A stretch of 64,000 nucleotides of DNA, taken from positions 4,437,001 through 4,501,000 of the forward strand of contig OX424563.1 in NCBI GenBank assembly GCA_949152475.1, in the 5' to 3' direction. The translations under genes and the position numbers were made by a program. Below, piece by piece: positions 1 to 12,093 of this stretch (positions within the stretch are counted from its first letter, which is position 1; every line of letters begins with the position of its first letter). A model generated the notes under the pieces. The model saw only the letters and a list, made by a program, of their open reading frames with translations. It was not told the DNA's origin and made no database searches. The stretch is from Terebella lapidaria (Eukaryota > Annelida > Polychaeta > Terebellida > Terebellidae).

Positions 1-371
1 TACCAGCCACCACAGACAGTACAGAGTTCGTTATCGCCCAGCCCAGGGCCGTAGCCTCCTTCCGGCATGGCGTCTTCCTGGACCTGGATGTGGGGCGGTA
101 GCATTATAAAACTAATGGTAATCGCATAGAATCGGTGGCTAGGCAAGAGCAGGTATGGCAAGTCTTGCCGATTACATAATTTTACATGTATAAATGTCAA
201 CATTTAACATAATAGTCCAGAACAATTTCATTGTGATTGTCTACCCTATCTGGAAGTCAGTTTCTCCCCCAACTGCATTTGTTTACATAGGCGCCGCGAT
301 GCTAGCAGTCATAAATGGACACTGATATTACTATAAGGATACCCAGTTCAACTTCAAGCAAGCCCATGTAC
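1..371. other. window edge, no firm gene
   Basis: The first 75 bases are open in two frames on the minus strand and are preceded by a possible splice acceptor (about 76-84). They could be another exon of the membrane-protein gene at 372-1684 or of a neighbour. The window ends before this can be decided. Nothing else is seen up to 371. Confidence 0.3.
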
Positions 372-1684
372 TCACGCTTTACACTGTAGCGGCATCATGA
401 TGAAGGCTAGGAGGAGGATGAACCCGTGCCATGCTGAGGTCGCCACCTTCCACTCAAACTCAGCCTCGCTCATACACACGTACCTCTGGGAATGCGTGGG
501 TTCAAGTCGAGAAATTATACATGTCCAAAAGTAACCTCGTTGAGTGTACAGCTTTGATTAGTCTCGACCATCAATTCGCTAACCAAATTAATAAATTTCA
601 AGCACTTTGATATCAATATGTCAATGTCATAAAGTGGTTAGGTAAATTATTTTGTACATATAAATATTTATTTTCATAAACTTCCAATTTCGTACATTTT
701 CAACAATTTCGGCGACAGAGGGAGTGAAAAGAATGCACCAAATCACAGCGGCTATTCCAATCACTGTCAGCATTCCCCACATTGCGAGGTTCGGTTTCCA
801 TTCATCATAAGAAGCCTGGAACGAAAAAACCGCAAATTTGTGAATTGTTAATTTGCTTATTTGTGAATTGTGTAATACATCATACTTTAAAATTATGTGT
901 GAAAACTACCTACCGACGGTTTCTTGTACCATCTGTATGAGTATATTGTAGCAGCCTTGACGAAAAGTCCGCCAAAGAACATCGAGAGTCCCATCAACAA
1001 AGCCGCCGGATAGAGCTGGTGGGGTATATTAGTTAATAGTTCACGTTATATTCTGATGAATATACCACTGAATGGTAGGTAGAAACTAACACAACTATTA
1101 AACACCGCAACTATTAATTAGGGAGGAGCAGACCTGGCATAAGCTGGAGAGGACGCTCATGTTCGTCCATGCGACGTTAACTCCCCGGATCAGCACCGTT
1201 AACGCGATTAGTCGCCCACCAAGTATGATGTAAAAGTCCATTGTACCACCGGGACTGGAAAGTAACGTTAGGGGTGGATTGTAAATATCAAGTATAGAAC
1301 AAACAAATACAAGAGATTAAGAACGACTGTTCTTCCTCATCCATGTTCAGATCATAGATAAAGAATACGCATCTGAATTTGTGTCCCTGCATTGAAAGCA
1401 TTCCTGACTACATTACTGTATGTGGATGTTTTGTTTTTCCACCTATGTAAAATCTGTTCCACTCATTCTATAAATCAAGGTTAAATGCGAGCTAGACATA
1501 CGAGTATATATACGAGGCGATATTACCTGACGCCTTTGATGCTCGGGATGCAGCATGGTAGAAATATCGAGACGAGACCTATGAGAACGATCAGAACCGT
1601 CACAGCACAGAAGACGTAAAACACTATCTCGTCAACACCGCCATACTCCTTCAACCACATGCTCTGGCCGGCACTGAGGGGGTC
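372..1684 (-). CDS. small multi-pass membrane protein, unknown family (last five exons)
   Basis: Five minus-strand exons join in phase with GT-AG borders: 1527-1684, 1134-1254, 914-1015, 696-815 and the terminal exon 372-485 (stop TGA at 372-374). Together they encode about 204 residues. If the Met in the first listed exon (sequence MWLKEYGGVDEIVFY) is the start, the protein is about 197 aa. Each exon carries about one hydrophobic span, so five membrane segments are likely, including VFYVFCAVTVLIVLIGLVSI and a last one near GFILLLAFIMMPLQ. A short polar tail (CKA) ends the protein. I could not place it in a family; it is not SLC5 and not clearly SLC6. The reading frame is also open upstream of the Met from a good acceptor, so an earlier exon before 1700 is possible. 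The exon chain is supported by phase and hydrophobicity, the function is not. Confidence 0.6.
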
Positions 1685-1709
1685 CTAGACTGGGGCGTGT
1701 ACGAGTCTG

Positions 1710-1734
1710 CAACAACAACAACAACAACAACAAC

Positions 1735-1767
<33 letters not shown>

Positions 1768-1768
1768 C
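1710..1768. repeat. (CAA)n(TAA)n microsatellite
   Basis: A run of CAA triplets passes into TAA triplets just upstream of the membrane-protein exons. It is a simple repeat; the open frame through it is not a gene. Confidence 0.95.
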
Positions 1769-2015
1769 TGCGTATTTCGTCCGACTCATAAGCTCAATAG
1801 AAGCTTTGTGGCATGCAATAATATACTATTATGCACTCTTTATAAATATTTAAATATTTTCATTTTAAGACTCGAGAAAGAACACATATTTGTGGTACTT
1901 CATCAATACATGAGTCATACAAAGGAATACTATATATATGTCAAGTCAGCTCATGCCAATACATGTCGCCTATAAATGCTATTAACAAGACAACTTTTGT
2001 GTCCACATTCCAACA

Positions 2016-2031
2016 GGGGGGGGGGGGGGGG
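2016..2031. repeat. poly-G tract
   Basis: Sixteen G in a row. A similar tract lies near 9565-9583. Such tracts are prone to assembly length errors. Confidence 0.9.
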
Positions 2032-2067
2032 AGGTGTAGGAGTCCGTGTGTGACGGACCGGGCAATA

Positions 2068-2152
2068 CCATGGTCAGTATCACACCGCTATGGTCAGTAT
2101 CTACACCGTTATGGTCAGTATCACACGGCTATGGTCAGTATCACACGGCTAT
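2068..2152. repeat. 20-bp minisatellite
   Basis: About four tandem copies of a unit like ATGGTCAGTATCACACCGCT, differing at a few bases. No coding role is seen. Confidence 0.85.
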
Positions 2153-2531
2153 AGGTGGTCGATGGCATTCTTCAGTGGCCAGTCAGCAGACACCTAGGCT
2201 TATTTTCTCTCATGCACGGGTGGTTTCATTACAGATCACTGTAGTGTGAATATTTGTTAGGTTCATTTTGATTATATAAGCACATGTATAATTAATGAAA
2301 GGTGTTGATGTTGGTATGCTTCCAAGTTCGAGTCCATACAAAATTACAAACGCCCCTATTTGCTCCATGTTATGCAGGCGGTTTATTTCTGTGTTTCAGT
2401 ATGTTATCGATAACTACATGTATGCATAAGTTGTTCGAATCGAAACCGTACGCACTTGATTGCCAATATTTTGATATCCATGAATTGTCGAAACCATTTA
2501 CACTCACTCATTAAAACCGCATAATATATAG

Positions 2532-2761
2532 CTTACGAGTACAAGTTATCCGTCCTAATTTTGCCGTATCCCTAAATTCGCCAAGCGACGAATTTGTAGG
2601 TTCTTCCCAGGAAACCAATTAAATTCAAATCATGGCGAAAGTGCAGTGAAGTTTTATTTTTTATCAGCATGAATGTCAACACAATAAAACAAATTTCAAC
2701 GACACTAAAATACTGTTGGCGTATCTGGAGATGCGGCGAAAATAGGACGGATAGCTCGTAG
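2532..2761. mobile_element. MITE-like element with terminal inverted repeats
   Basis: The left end (TTATCCGTCCTAATTTTGCC at about 2545) and the right end (GGCGAAAATAGGACGGATAG at about 2735-2754) are inverted copies with few mismatches. The outer bases TACGAG and CTCGTA also pair. The inside is about 170 bp, AT-rich and non-coding. The element is about 230 bp and non-autonomous. No clear target duplication was seen. Confidence 0.6.
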
Positions 2762-4453
2762 ATGTATTCAATGAAGTCCTATTATTTTAGTTCGTCTTTT
2801 TCACGTCGTCGAAAAACTTACAAACATTCACGTCAATAATAGAGCATGTCGAGCCAATTGAGCATTGCCTGCGGGAGAACACCTGGGGAGAATACAGCTG
2901 TCAGACAACCACAAACAGACCGAGTCTGTTATTTATTGATTACATGACTATTATGTTATACCGAGTCAACCGTGCAATAACAGGGCCTAGTTACCATGAC
3001 ATCAGATAAGCGATATGTGTAATGTATCTTCTCAAGCCCCATGCTATTATCATCACATGGCCCTAGCTATTCATTGTATATACGTCTCCAGGCCATGTTT
3101 ACTGTACTTGTTACTTTGTAGGGGCGTCACAAAACATACTGTGTTATTGGGTGCCGACTGTCCATGGTCCTGAATACACCTATTATGGATCTATATTTAT
3201 GAACGAGGTGCCCCCTAATAAGTGCGAATCTTTTTGTGGTGTTTGATGCAGTAAACACACTGTCACGTATACGTCATTTACGGGTACATTTGGTGTACGG
3301 GGCGGAACCATACACAACGCGAGTGAAGACACGAACAACCATAAAACATTGAAACGTTACTCACCTTGGATTTCCTGGTATTACAGTTAGAACTAAACAC
3401 ATACAGTGGTAATTCCCAGCAGACGAAAACAAACAAAATACGGGTTGAAGTCTCCAGAAATTTCCAGAAATTTCAACGAAATACTCGATATATCCGTGTC
3501 TCCAATGTTTCTTGATTCACCACATGTATCTGTCAAACGTCCTTCTTCTTTCTGTAAGCGTGCGAGCTACGACAGAAAAACACACGAGAACAAGAGAAAA
3601 TATCGCCTTGTCTTTGCGGATACGCATGGCTGAATCCTTATGCCGTGTGGCAAAGTGCACTGCCGGTAAACCACACTCGACTAAGTAATATTGACAGACT
3701 CGCTCGGCCTTTTTAGTCATGCATAGAATCACGCTTTGTGAAACGACACGCTTAGTGAATCACCCTTTATGGAAAAATATCGACCAGATTGTACTCATTT
3801 GGGCAGAGTATTGAATGCTGAACAGTGTTTTATGAAATAAATACTTGTAACTGGTTATACCCAAAACCCATACCCATGAATAAACACATATCAATGGTTA
3901 TTTTTAGCTTAGAGTGAGCTATCATTCATGGAAAAAAGGCCCGTTTTAATTTTTTCAATCGAATACAAATGTACTTCTTCGATAAAGTTAATTTATAAGA
4001 ATATAGGTTGTGTTCATTTCACCATCACAGTTCATGACGCAACTACGTCAGGGTAGAATGCCTGCCATATCTCTCAGCCTGTATCAATCCTAGCAAACTT
4101 TGTTACTCGGGTAGCCTGACTCCACACGGTGGCAACACATACCTCGCGGACACGCTCTGGTGCATCCTTAGTGGCGACCTTGTTACGTCATACGCGTTGA
4201 GTCACATCGCTGACAGGCTGACACTGGATGTCATACTATACCATAGAAAGGTTCCAATGGAATGAGACAAGACGGAGCATCTCTCAGCAATTTGTATCTC
4301 AATATAGGGGCTAACGCGTTCACTCTCACAAATGGACTAATGCTTGGCGCCATGTCCGGATCTGAGTGTGGGTGAAACCAATGTAGAATATTATTCATGA
4401 AATACATAATGTTTGATTGACATGTATTAAAACTGAAGATCACAGGCATATCA
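2762..4453. other. intergenic, no gene seen
   Basis: AT-rich sequence with only short scattered ORFs on both strands that lack family resemblance and splice context. No RNA gene or repeat is evident. Confidence 0.6.
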
Positions 4454-4459
4454 TGAAAA

Positions 4460-5740
4460 TACGGCGGCTCATATCTGCCATCTGAAAAAAATCAACCAAT
4501 AGTTTCGAACACTTACAAAGTAGGCCCCCTACATTTTACGAAATACGTTCAGAACTTTACTAACGCGTTCAATACATTATGAACGCGTTCAAAACATTAT
4601 GAACACGTTCATAACATTACGAACACGTTCGAAACTTTACGAACGCGTTCAAAACATTATGAACGCGTTCTGAACATAACGAACGCGTTCGAAACATTAT
4701 GAACGCGTTCAAAACATTACGAACACGTTCGAAACTTTACGAACGCGTTCAAAACATTATGAACGCGTTCAAAACATAATGAACGCGTTCAGAACATAAC
4801 GAACGCGTTCAAAACATTATGAACGCGTTCAAAACTTTATGAACGCGTTCATAACATTACGAACGCGTTCGAAACTTTACGAACGCGTTCAAAACATTAT
4901 GAACGCGTTCAGAACATAACGAACGCGTTCGAAACATTACGAACGCGTTCAGAACATTATGAACGCGTTCAAAACTTTATGAACGCGTTCGAAACTTTAT
5001 GAACGCGTTCAGAACAAAACGAACGCGTTCAAAACATTATGAACGCGTTCGAAACTTTATGAACGCGTTCAGAACATTACGAACGCGTTCAGAACATTAC
5101 GAACGCGTTCAAAACATTATGAACGCGTTCAAAACATTATGAACACATTCATAACATTACGAACGCGTTCAGCAGCCAGTGGGATAATATAGGGCCTATG
5201 TGATACTTCAATGCTATTTCTACATTTTATTTTCATTCTTATTAAAACAATTGTTTTCAAACGCGTTCGCAATGTTCTAAACGCGTTCATAACGTTCTGA
5301 ACGTGTTCATAAAGTTTCGAACGCGTTCATAATGTTTTGAATGCGTTCATAATGTTTTGAACGCGTTCGTAATGTTCTGAACGTGTTTGTAATGTTCTGA
5401 ACGCGTTCGTAATGTTCTGAACGCGTTCATGATGTTAGGAACACGTTCATAAAGTTTCGAACGCGTTCATAATGTTTTGAATGCGTTCGTTATAATCTGA
5501 ACGCGTTCATAAAGTTTCGAACGCGTTCGTAATGTTCTGAACGCGTTCGTAATGTTCTGAACGCGTTCGTAATGTTCTGAACGCGTTCATAATGTTAGGA
5601 ACGCGTTCGTAATGTTAGGAACGCGTTCGTAATGTTATGAACGCGTTCATAATATTTTGAACGTTTTTCGCAAAATGTACTTTGTAAGTGTTCGAAATTA
5701 TTGGTTGATTTTTTTCAGATGGCAGATATGAGCCGCCGTA
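4460..5740. mobile_element. foldback element with GAACGCGTTC arrays (FB-A)
   Basis: The element starts TACGGCGGCTCATATC and ends in the exact inverse at 5740. The terminal inverted repeat is about 90 bp. Inside each end lies a 20-bp tandem array whose unit is the perfect 10-bp palindrome GAACGCGTTC plus a spacer such as AAAACATTAT: about 31 units at 4561-5170, and about 20 units in the opposite orientation at 5255-5660. A loop of about 85 bp separates the arms. A 6-bp direct repeat, TGAAAA, flanks it at 4454-4459 and 5741-5746, which shows insertion. There is no transposase, so it is non-autonomous. It resembles Drosophila Foldback in plan; the superfamily is unknown. Confidence 0.85.
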
Positions 5741-5746
5741 TGAAAA

Positions 5747-6299
5747 GTCCAATTATCCCACAATTCTAGAATACACCGAGATATGTATGCTTCCGTAATT
5801 AATAGACCTAGTTCATCCAAAAAACAAGTTCACAAGTTGTGCTGCTATGCAGGGGTTCTATATGCTGCCTGGAATGCAAGGAGATCTTCTGACTGCGTTA
5901 AGTATAGTACCGAGGCCCTACAAAACACCTTTGAGCTTTTCCTTGAACACAAGAGTGGAACATGTTGGAAATGATATGCAGTACACATACAGTATAGAAT
6001 TCGACTCCTCGATTTCCATGACATATGGTGGAACAATATACGCCAGTTGCACGATCATAACGGTCAGTTGTGCATGTCCAAATTTATGCTTCAAGATATT
6101 CATGTTGATAACTATCCGCTATCAAATGATTGTCCATTCCGAAAGGATGCTGGATCTACATCATGAAGCTATTGCGACGAACTGCCCCAAGTATTTTCAA
6201 ATTAAAATTTAGTTTAGTAATATAAATATATGGTGCAAAATACACCAGTTGAACTCGCCATTTATGACCAGTTAAGGCAACACTCTAGTCAGACCATTG
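5747..6299. other. intergenic, no gene seen
   Basis: Ordinary-composition sequence with overlapping short ORFs on both strands and no recognisable product. Confidence 0.55.
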
Positions 6300-7270
6300 G
6301 CTAACATGCAATATTTATTTCATTTTGCTGCTCATCTGTACACGCACAACTCAACATTGAATAACATAACTGAAAAACATCCAGAAGTTCAGGATTAAAT
6401 TTCCACTCTGCACACGAAAGGCATATTTCACGAGGTGTAAATTTTGAACGGTTCGTCACAATTATGTGACAGTTCAATAGCCAGTCGGAGAGCCACGCTT
6501 GGTTAGTATTGTAGCAACACGAGAAGGAATGCTGTAGGAGAGGACCTGCAGGTACTCTGGCGTAATTTGACTCTAACAGATAGTCAACCTTCTGTCGCGG
6601 CTCTGAGAGTGTGGCTGGTGGATCTCGGATTTGGTGGTGATCCAAACCCAGACGTTTTCCAGTACGTTCAAATCAGGGCTGTATGCCGGCCACAACATTG
6701 TCATGACGTCATGGCTTCCGAGCCAGTGTTGGGTACTCCTGGCTGTGTGAGGAGAAGTATTGTCTTGCTGGAAGATCACAAATTGCTCACGATCGCCAAA
6801 AATGTTCTCTCTGAATTGGAACAGGGAGTTTTCCAGTGTATCTTAAACCAATCGCGTTCATTGTGCCCTGAGTCCGCACAAGGTTTCCAACGCCATGCAT
6901 TACAATTGCATCATCAGAACACGATTCCTCCACGTTTTAAGGAGGGTTGCTGACGATGTTCTTCGGGTCATAAGCAGTGCCCACGCGACACCAAACACAG
7001 ACTTTACCATTCGTGGCAGTCTTATTGGAGAAACTTTCCTCTAAGGTTCCCTTTACTCCAGTTCATCACTTTACTAAAGTTGTTATCAACTGTCCACCGT
7101 TGGATGGCACGTGCCCAGGCATACATCGCTGCCGGACTACCACGGAAATGAGCTTGATACACGGGACTTGATACCAGCCTTATTCTGCCTGAACATAGAA
7201 TATTAGGCAGTGTTGTACAAATAAAATGCCAAAACGGCAAAACCAGTTGCTTCAATGTCCTTATTCTGAG
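6300..7270 (-). pseudogene. decayed Tc1-like transposase (DD34E)
   Basis: The minus-strand frame at 6573-6779 reads QQDNTSPHTARSTQHWL, then WPAYSPDLNVLENVWVW. These are the second Asp and final Glu motifs of Tc1-family transposases, with exactly 34 residues between the D of QDN and the E of LEN. Upstream on the same strand (about 6950-7200) other frames carry matching Tc1-like segments, including one near RWTVDNNFSKVMNW and another reading VCVWCRVG. The coding sequence is therefore split by frameshifts and stops and no intact ORF remains. Terminal inverted repeats were not found, so the limits are approximate. Confidence 0.8.
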
Positions 7271-7342
7271 CACAAATGAAGGATTTACCTGAAAAATATC
7301 ATAGCGTTGCAATTTTGCAAATTAACACAGAACTAGTAAGTA

Positions 7343-8420
7343 CGGAAGCTCTGAAAGGACATGGTGAAAAAAAAATATCTCGTATATACGACATATTATC
7401 TCGTATATACGACTTGTGTATATCTCGTATATACGACATATTATCTCGTATATACGACTTGTGTATATCTCGTATATACGACATATTATCTCGTATATAC
7501 GACTTGTGTATATCTCGTATATACGACATATTATCTCGTATATACGAGTTTGTATATGTCGTATATACGACATAATCTCGTAGGCCTATATACGACTTGT
7601 ATATCTCGTATATACCGTATTGACGCGCATATAAGCACATGTCCTTATATGTGAGAATGTCCTCATATTCGGACAAAGAAATATGTGAATTTTAAACAAA
7701 AATGCAATCAAAACATCACCCACATATAAGAACATTTGTATGTTAATGATTCCACATTGTGAAAAATTACACGTCTTTCGGGCAAAAGCATTGCAATTTT
7801 ACAAGTGCAGCATTTGGACATTAAACATATACTCTTGTGGCCTTATAAAATTATATGAAATTAAATTGTATATGTCAAATGTGTGTGTTATCATGGTTAT
7901 AGGCTTGGAACAGTGTAGCACCCAAACAGTTATGAGTAAGTGTGCCAGGGATTTAATTAGGTCCCCATTCTTTAGTTTATGAGAAGTGTTCTTATGTCCT
8001 TATATGCGCGTCAATACGGTACGACTTGTATATGGATCTACATCGCTGGCATCTATGGAAGACCACTGAGGAAATGCGAATTGCCAGTTCATTGATAATT
8101 ATGTCGTATATACGAGATATACACGTCATATATACGAGATACACAAGTCGTATATACGAGATACGCAAGTCGTATATACGAGATACAAACAAGTCGTATA
8201 TACGAGATAATATGTCGTATATACGAGATATACAAGTCATATATACGAGATACACAAGTCGTATATACGAGATACGCAAGTCGTATATACGAGATACAAA
8301 CAAGTCATATATACGAGATAATATGTCGTATATACGAGATATACAAAAATCGTATATACGAGATAATATGTCGTATATACGAGATATTATTTTTTTTCAC
8401 CATGTCCTTTCAGAGCTTCT
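7343..8420. mobile_element. foldback element with TCGTATATACGA arrays (FB-B)
   Basis: The terminal inverted repeats share GAAGCTCTGAAAGGACATGG and a following A-run. The inner arms (about 7375-7612 and 8100-8385) are inverted tandem arrays of units containing the palindrome TCGTATATACGA. A 7-bp direct repeat, GTAAGTA, flanks it at 7336-7342 and 8421-8427. A separate MITE (7615-8019) is nested in it, so the original was about 670 bp. No transposase is present. Long open frames through the arrays are a by-product of the repeat. Confidence 0.85.
7615..8019. mobile_element. TA-flanked MITE nested in FB-B
   Basis: Both ends read CCGTATTGACGCGCATATAA in inverse orientation, followed by a looser match. 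TA dinucleotides flank it at 7613-7614 and 8020-8021, the target duplication expected of Tc1/mariner. It is 405 bp and non-coding, and it interrupts the FB-B array, so it is younger than that element. Confidence 0.85.
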
Positions 8421-8427
8421 GTAAGTA

Positions 8428-10748
8428 AGCTACAGTGGAGAGAATTATTTTTGTGGCCAGCGGAAGTATGCTGGGATGGGAAAGTTTATGTGATTAATAA
8501 CCTTAATTTATTAGATTAAATTGTTCATTATTCTCCATATAATAAACAAAGAAGAACTAATCCGAGCTCAGACATTAAATGGTTTGAACGTTGCCTCATG
8601 TTTTGGATCAAATTGTTAGTTTATGCTTCTATTTTGGTGTAAAAAATTTTTTCATCACATCTCATCCCTTTCATATCGTAAACTATAAAAAATTCGCAAC
8701 TTTTCGTGATTGTTCTGCCAACATCAGAAATTTAGCTCAATATTTTTGACATTAGAGCGTTGGGGGCGAAGCCCCCAACCCTCTACATGTCTATGTGCTG
8801 ACTTTTTCATGGAGGTTTCATGCCAACCTATCGACGCATGTTTTGGCATGTAAACGTTTAGATACCTACTTCAAATGAGGATTTTCTTTGTCCTTGACAT
8901 AAAATCTCTCGAATTGATGGGAAACTTTGACTATTCCACAGATATATGAGGCATGAATCGATGTGCTAGGTTTGAGAAAATAACGTAAATGTTCAAATTA
9001 TCGAAAAACGTCCCAAAATGGCGGAGCCGATGGAAATTGACATTCCCAGAATGCAAAGCAAATTTTACCACAATGACGCGTATTATGAAACACAATTTCT
9101 GTTCAGCAATTCGTGTATGCATACATGCATGTGGGCATCTGTGTGTGGACTTTTTTGGCGTTATGAAGTAAACACAGCGATTCGTCTGCGATGCCACGGC
9201 TACATTTACCGTAATTTGACGTATTTTATAACATCATGACAATTGAGCTGGTGTTCTGTGCTGGATTGCTAAGTCTTTTTATTCTTAACTGGTATTTTAA
9301 TTTACCCAGTAAAGGCATGTGTTAGGCTATATCTGATGTTATCAGATGCAGATATTCCTCATAGTTTCCAATGTTTTGAGGATATTTTAATGAGGTTCCA
9401 TATCATTTTAGCAGGCATATCTTTTCCATTGATCGATTTAAAAAAAAAAAGTTTACTTATTAGTAATATGAATGAAGTAGGCCATGTTTTTCATCCTAGT
9501 ATACGGAAATGAATTGGAATCACATAGGGGATGAAATTATGGCTTCTTCTTTCTTTTTTCTTTTGGGGGGGGGGGGGGGGGTAGGCCTTACGTTGTGTAA
9601 GATATATTCAGCTGTCGTGGTGCTGATGATGTGCTCAAGCTCTAATGTCGTCTTCCGCAGTTTGCTGCATTTTCTTGTTGTTGCGCTACTGTATGCGTAT
9701 GATTCACGGTAAATCAACAAATATCACAAAGCTCTCACAGTATTTGTGTTTATCCACTAGATTAATGTGTAAAACCTAATGGAAACAATCTGAAATATTA
9801 TTTTTGAAAGTGCTGTGATCCTATATTGTTGTAATTATTATTTTTAACAAATGATAGCTGGTCCGGGCCCACTCATGCCTATTCTCCGTGGTTCTGTTTT
9901 TACCCAAACTTAGAAGACCAGCGCCATGCGCTGGCCATTAAGTGTAACAGATAGTTCTGGGGGTTGCATAAAAACCAGTAACATCGTTCCTCGTTCTCTT
10001 GAGTTTGATCGATGTTTTCTTCGGTTTAAAACTTGCCAAATGGACGAGTTGGTTCTTCTGACGACGTGTTGATATCAGGGGGCTGCCCCTACCTGCAATG
10101 TCCTTTTGGCATCCTGTCCGAACTGCTAGTCGGCTACAACCCAATTAGTGCATGATATTGATGACGTTTTCCCAAACTCAAATTTCGACAGTCGTGGTCA
10201 GTGACCATTAGAATAGTTTTTATATTCACAAATTCGACGCTGATTGTTGACCAACAATCCCGTCTTGAAGGGATGTGGAGCCAAAGACACTACACACACA
10301 TTTGACACACACATGCTTTAAAACCTACCCACCTGTTACCATTTTGGGACGTTGTGTGCAAATGGCGAAATGTATACACGTTTCAAAATAGTGATGAATA
10401 CTACTTTACAAGCATACCACTATATGTTTTGAAAAATACAGCAAAAATCAGAAATAAACCAGACCAGACATGCTGTTATTTCCCCCCAAATGACAGCAGG
10501 TTGGACCAGTGGCCTGGCTTATATTTTTCCACCACGGTCGATCTGCATTACTGAGTGGTTGCCACAATTCAATCAGGACTGCAGTAAACACGTTCCATGA
10601 CATTGTTTTCAAGTTTAACGGTGCCTCAAGTGTATTCGTGTAAGGCTAAGAAATAAAATAAAATGAAACTTCATCTACTGTCGTTGAGTAGATAACAAAT
10701 GAACAGTAACATTTATGTATATCAGAAATGATATTTACGATGAATTAC
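8428..10748. other. intergenic, no gene seen
   Basis: AT-rich sequence with a poly-G tract near 9565-9583. Short ORFs on both strands show no family motif. I see no RNA gene. Confidence 0.55.
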
Positions 10749-10842
10749 TGTGGCGATTTTGCCCTAAGCACGCGGCAGGTGATTGTAAACATACATGCCA
10801 TTTATGTGGCCTTTTCGTTCTTGGCCTTGTTTTGACACGCTC
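10749..10842. repeat. piece of the GC-rich element repeat, left of FB-C
   Basis: Closely matches the reverse complement of about 51473-51565 (and the tandem copy near 52930-53020). The match resumes at 12094 on the far side of the foldback element, so the two pieces were one sequence before that insertion. It is an old, isolated fossil piece of the family described at 51-57 kb. Confidence 0.85.
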
Positions 10843-12093
10843 GTTGAACCCACAAATGTTAAAACGCCCACAAATGTGAAAACCCACAAATGTGAAAACA
10901 CATTTTGTAAATCACCCACAAATGTGAAAATATCATTACCCACAAATGTGAAAAAAAATCCACCCACAAAATGTGAAAAAAAAATTTAACCACAAATGTG
11001 AAAACGGTTTTTGTCATTTGCCCACAAATGTGAAAATCAAACACAGCATTAGGTTCCACATGAGGAATGTCTTTTATTGTTATGTCTTTTTACGGAACCT
11101 TGTTCTGATAACCCATTGCATGGCATTGCGTCCTTCATCCGTCGTCGTCCGTCATACGTCTTACATTTTTATTTTTATCTCGAATTTACGGTCGAATCTT
11201 TTCGAAATTTGCGCTAAAATGCCTAAGAATACAGGGAAGCACTTTTCTGAAAGATTTTTTGGGCTACCGGACCTTTGGTCCGATAACCTATTGGCATCGC
11301 GTTGCGTCCGTCGTCCGTCCATCCGTCGTCCGTAAACAATTTTATCTTTAAATTTTTGTAACGAATGTGACTTCGTTAAGTAGCAACCAGGTTAGTACCG
11401 TCATAGCATGGTTAGTAGACAAACATCACATCACATATCACATATCATATAATGAATAATAATAGTAATGTTGCCGTTACGTGAGGCCCGAGAACCATGG
11501 GAGGGGTCCCCGGAACCACAACGCTTGGGCGTGTTGTTCGTCCGGCCTTGTTGATCCTTGGGCATCCTGAGCCCATTTCCTTGAAAAATATTTTTTTGTA
11601 CTTCCGGTTTGGTGTAATTTGACATCACAGGTGTAATCTTATACTAAACCACACCAGTATATGGCCAATTTGTCCTACGGGTCCGAAAATAACGTCCTTT
11701 TTGCTCTACGATCAATATTTACTGAGATATGAAGGTTTTTATGGAAAAATGATGATAATAGGGGAAAGTATTAATTGTGCAATAGGTTTTCAGAACAAAG
11801 GTCGGTAACCTAAAAACATTCCTCATGTTGAAGCTAATGTTGTGTCAGATTTTCACATTTGTGGGCAATTGACAAAAATGGTTTTCACATTTGTGGTTGA
11901 TTTTTTTTTTCACATTTGTGGGTGAAGTTTTTTTCACATTTGTGGGTGAAGATTTTCACATTTGTGGGTAGTTGACAAAAAACGTTTTCACATTTGTGGT
12001 TGATTTTTTTACATTTGTGGGTGATTTACAAAATTTGTTTTCACATTTGTGGGTTTTCACATTTGTGGGCGTTTTAACATTTGTGGGTTCAAC
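10843..12093. mobile_element. foldback element with CACAAATGTG arrays (FB-C)
   Basis: Starts GTTGAACCCACAAATGTT and ends in its inverse. The arms are inverted arrays of CCCACAAATGTGAAAA-like units (to about 11040, and from about 11850), and the inverted match runs inward past an ATGAGGAATGT motif on both sides. A perfect 8-bp target duplication, ACACGCTC, lies at 10835-10842 and 12094-12101. The uninserted order can be read in the homologous sequence near 51470, where ACACGCTC occurs once. The centre holds two partial ends (11085-11250 and 11262-11365) of the ACCGGACCTTTGGTCC family. No transposase is present. Confidence 0.9.

Noticed and set aside
1-75. SLC6-like peptide (ATALGWAITNSVLS) on the minus strand
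   Set aside because: The resemblance to SLC6 TM11-12 is weak, another frame is equally open, and the window edge prevents checking.
4561-5660. CRISPR-like array of regularly spaced palindromic repeats
   Set aside because: The spacers are not unique, the arms are inverted to each other, terminal repeats and a target duplication are present, and the genome is animal.
7276-7676. Overlapping ORFs on both strands with SRIYDIL/SYIRD repeats
   Set aside because: They are translations of the palindromic FB-B array, open on both strands for that reason.
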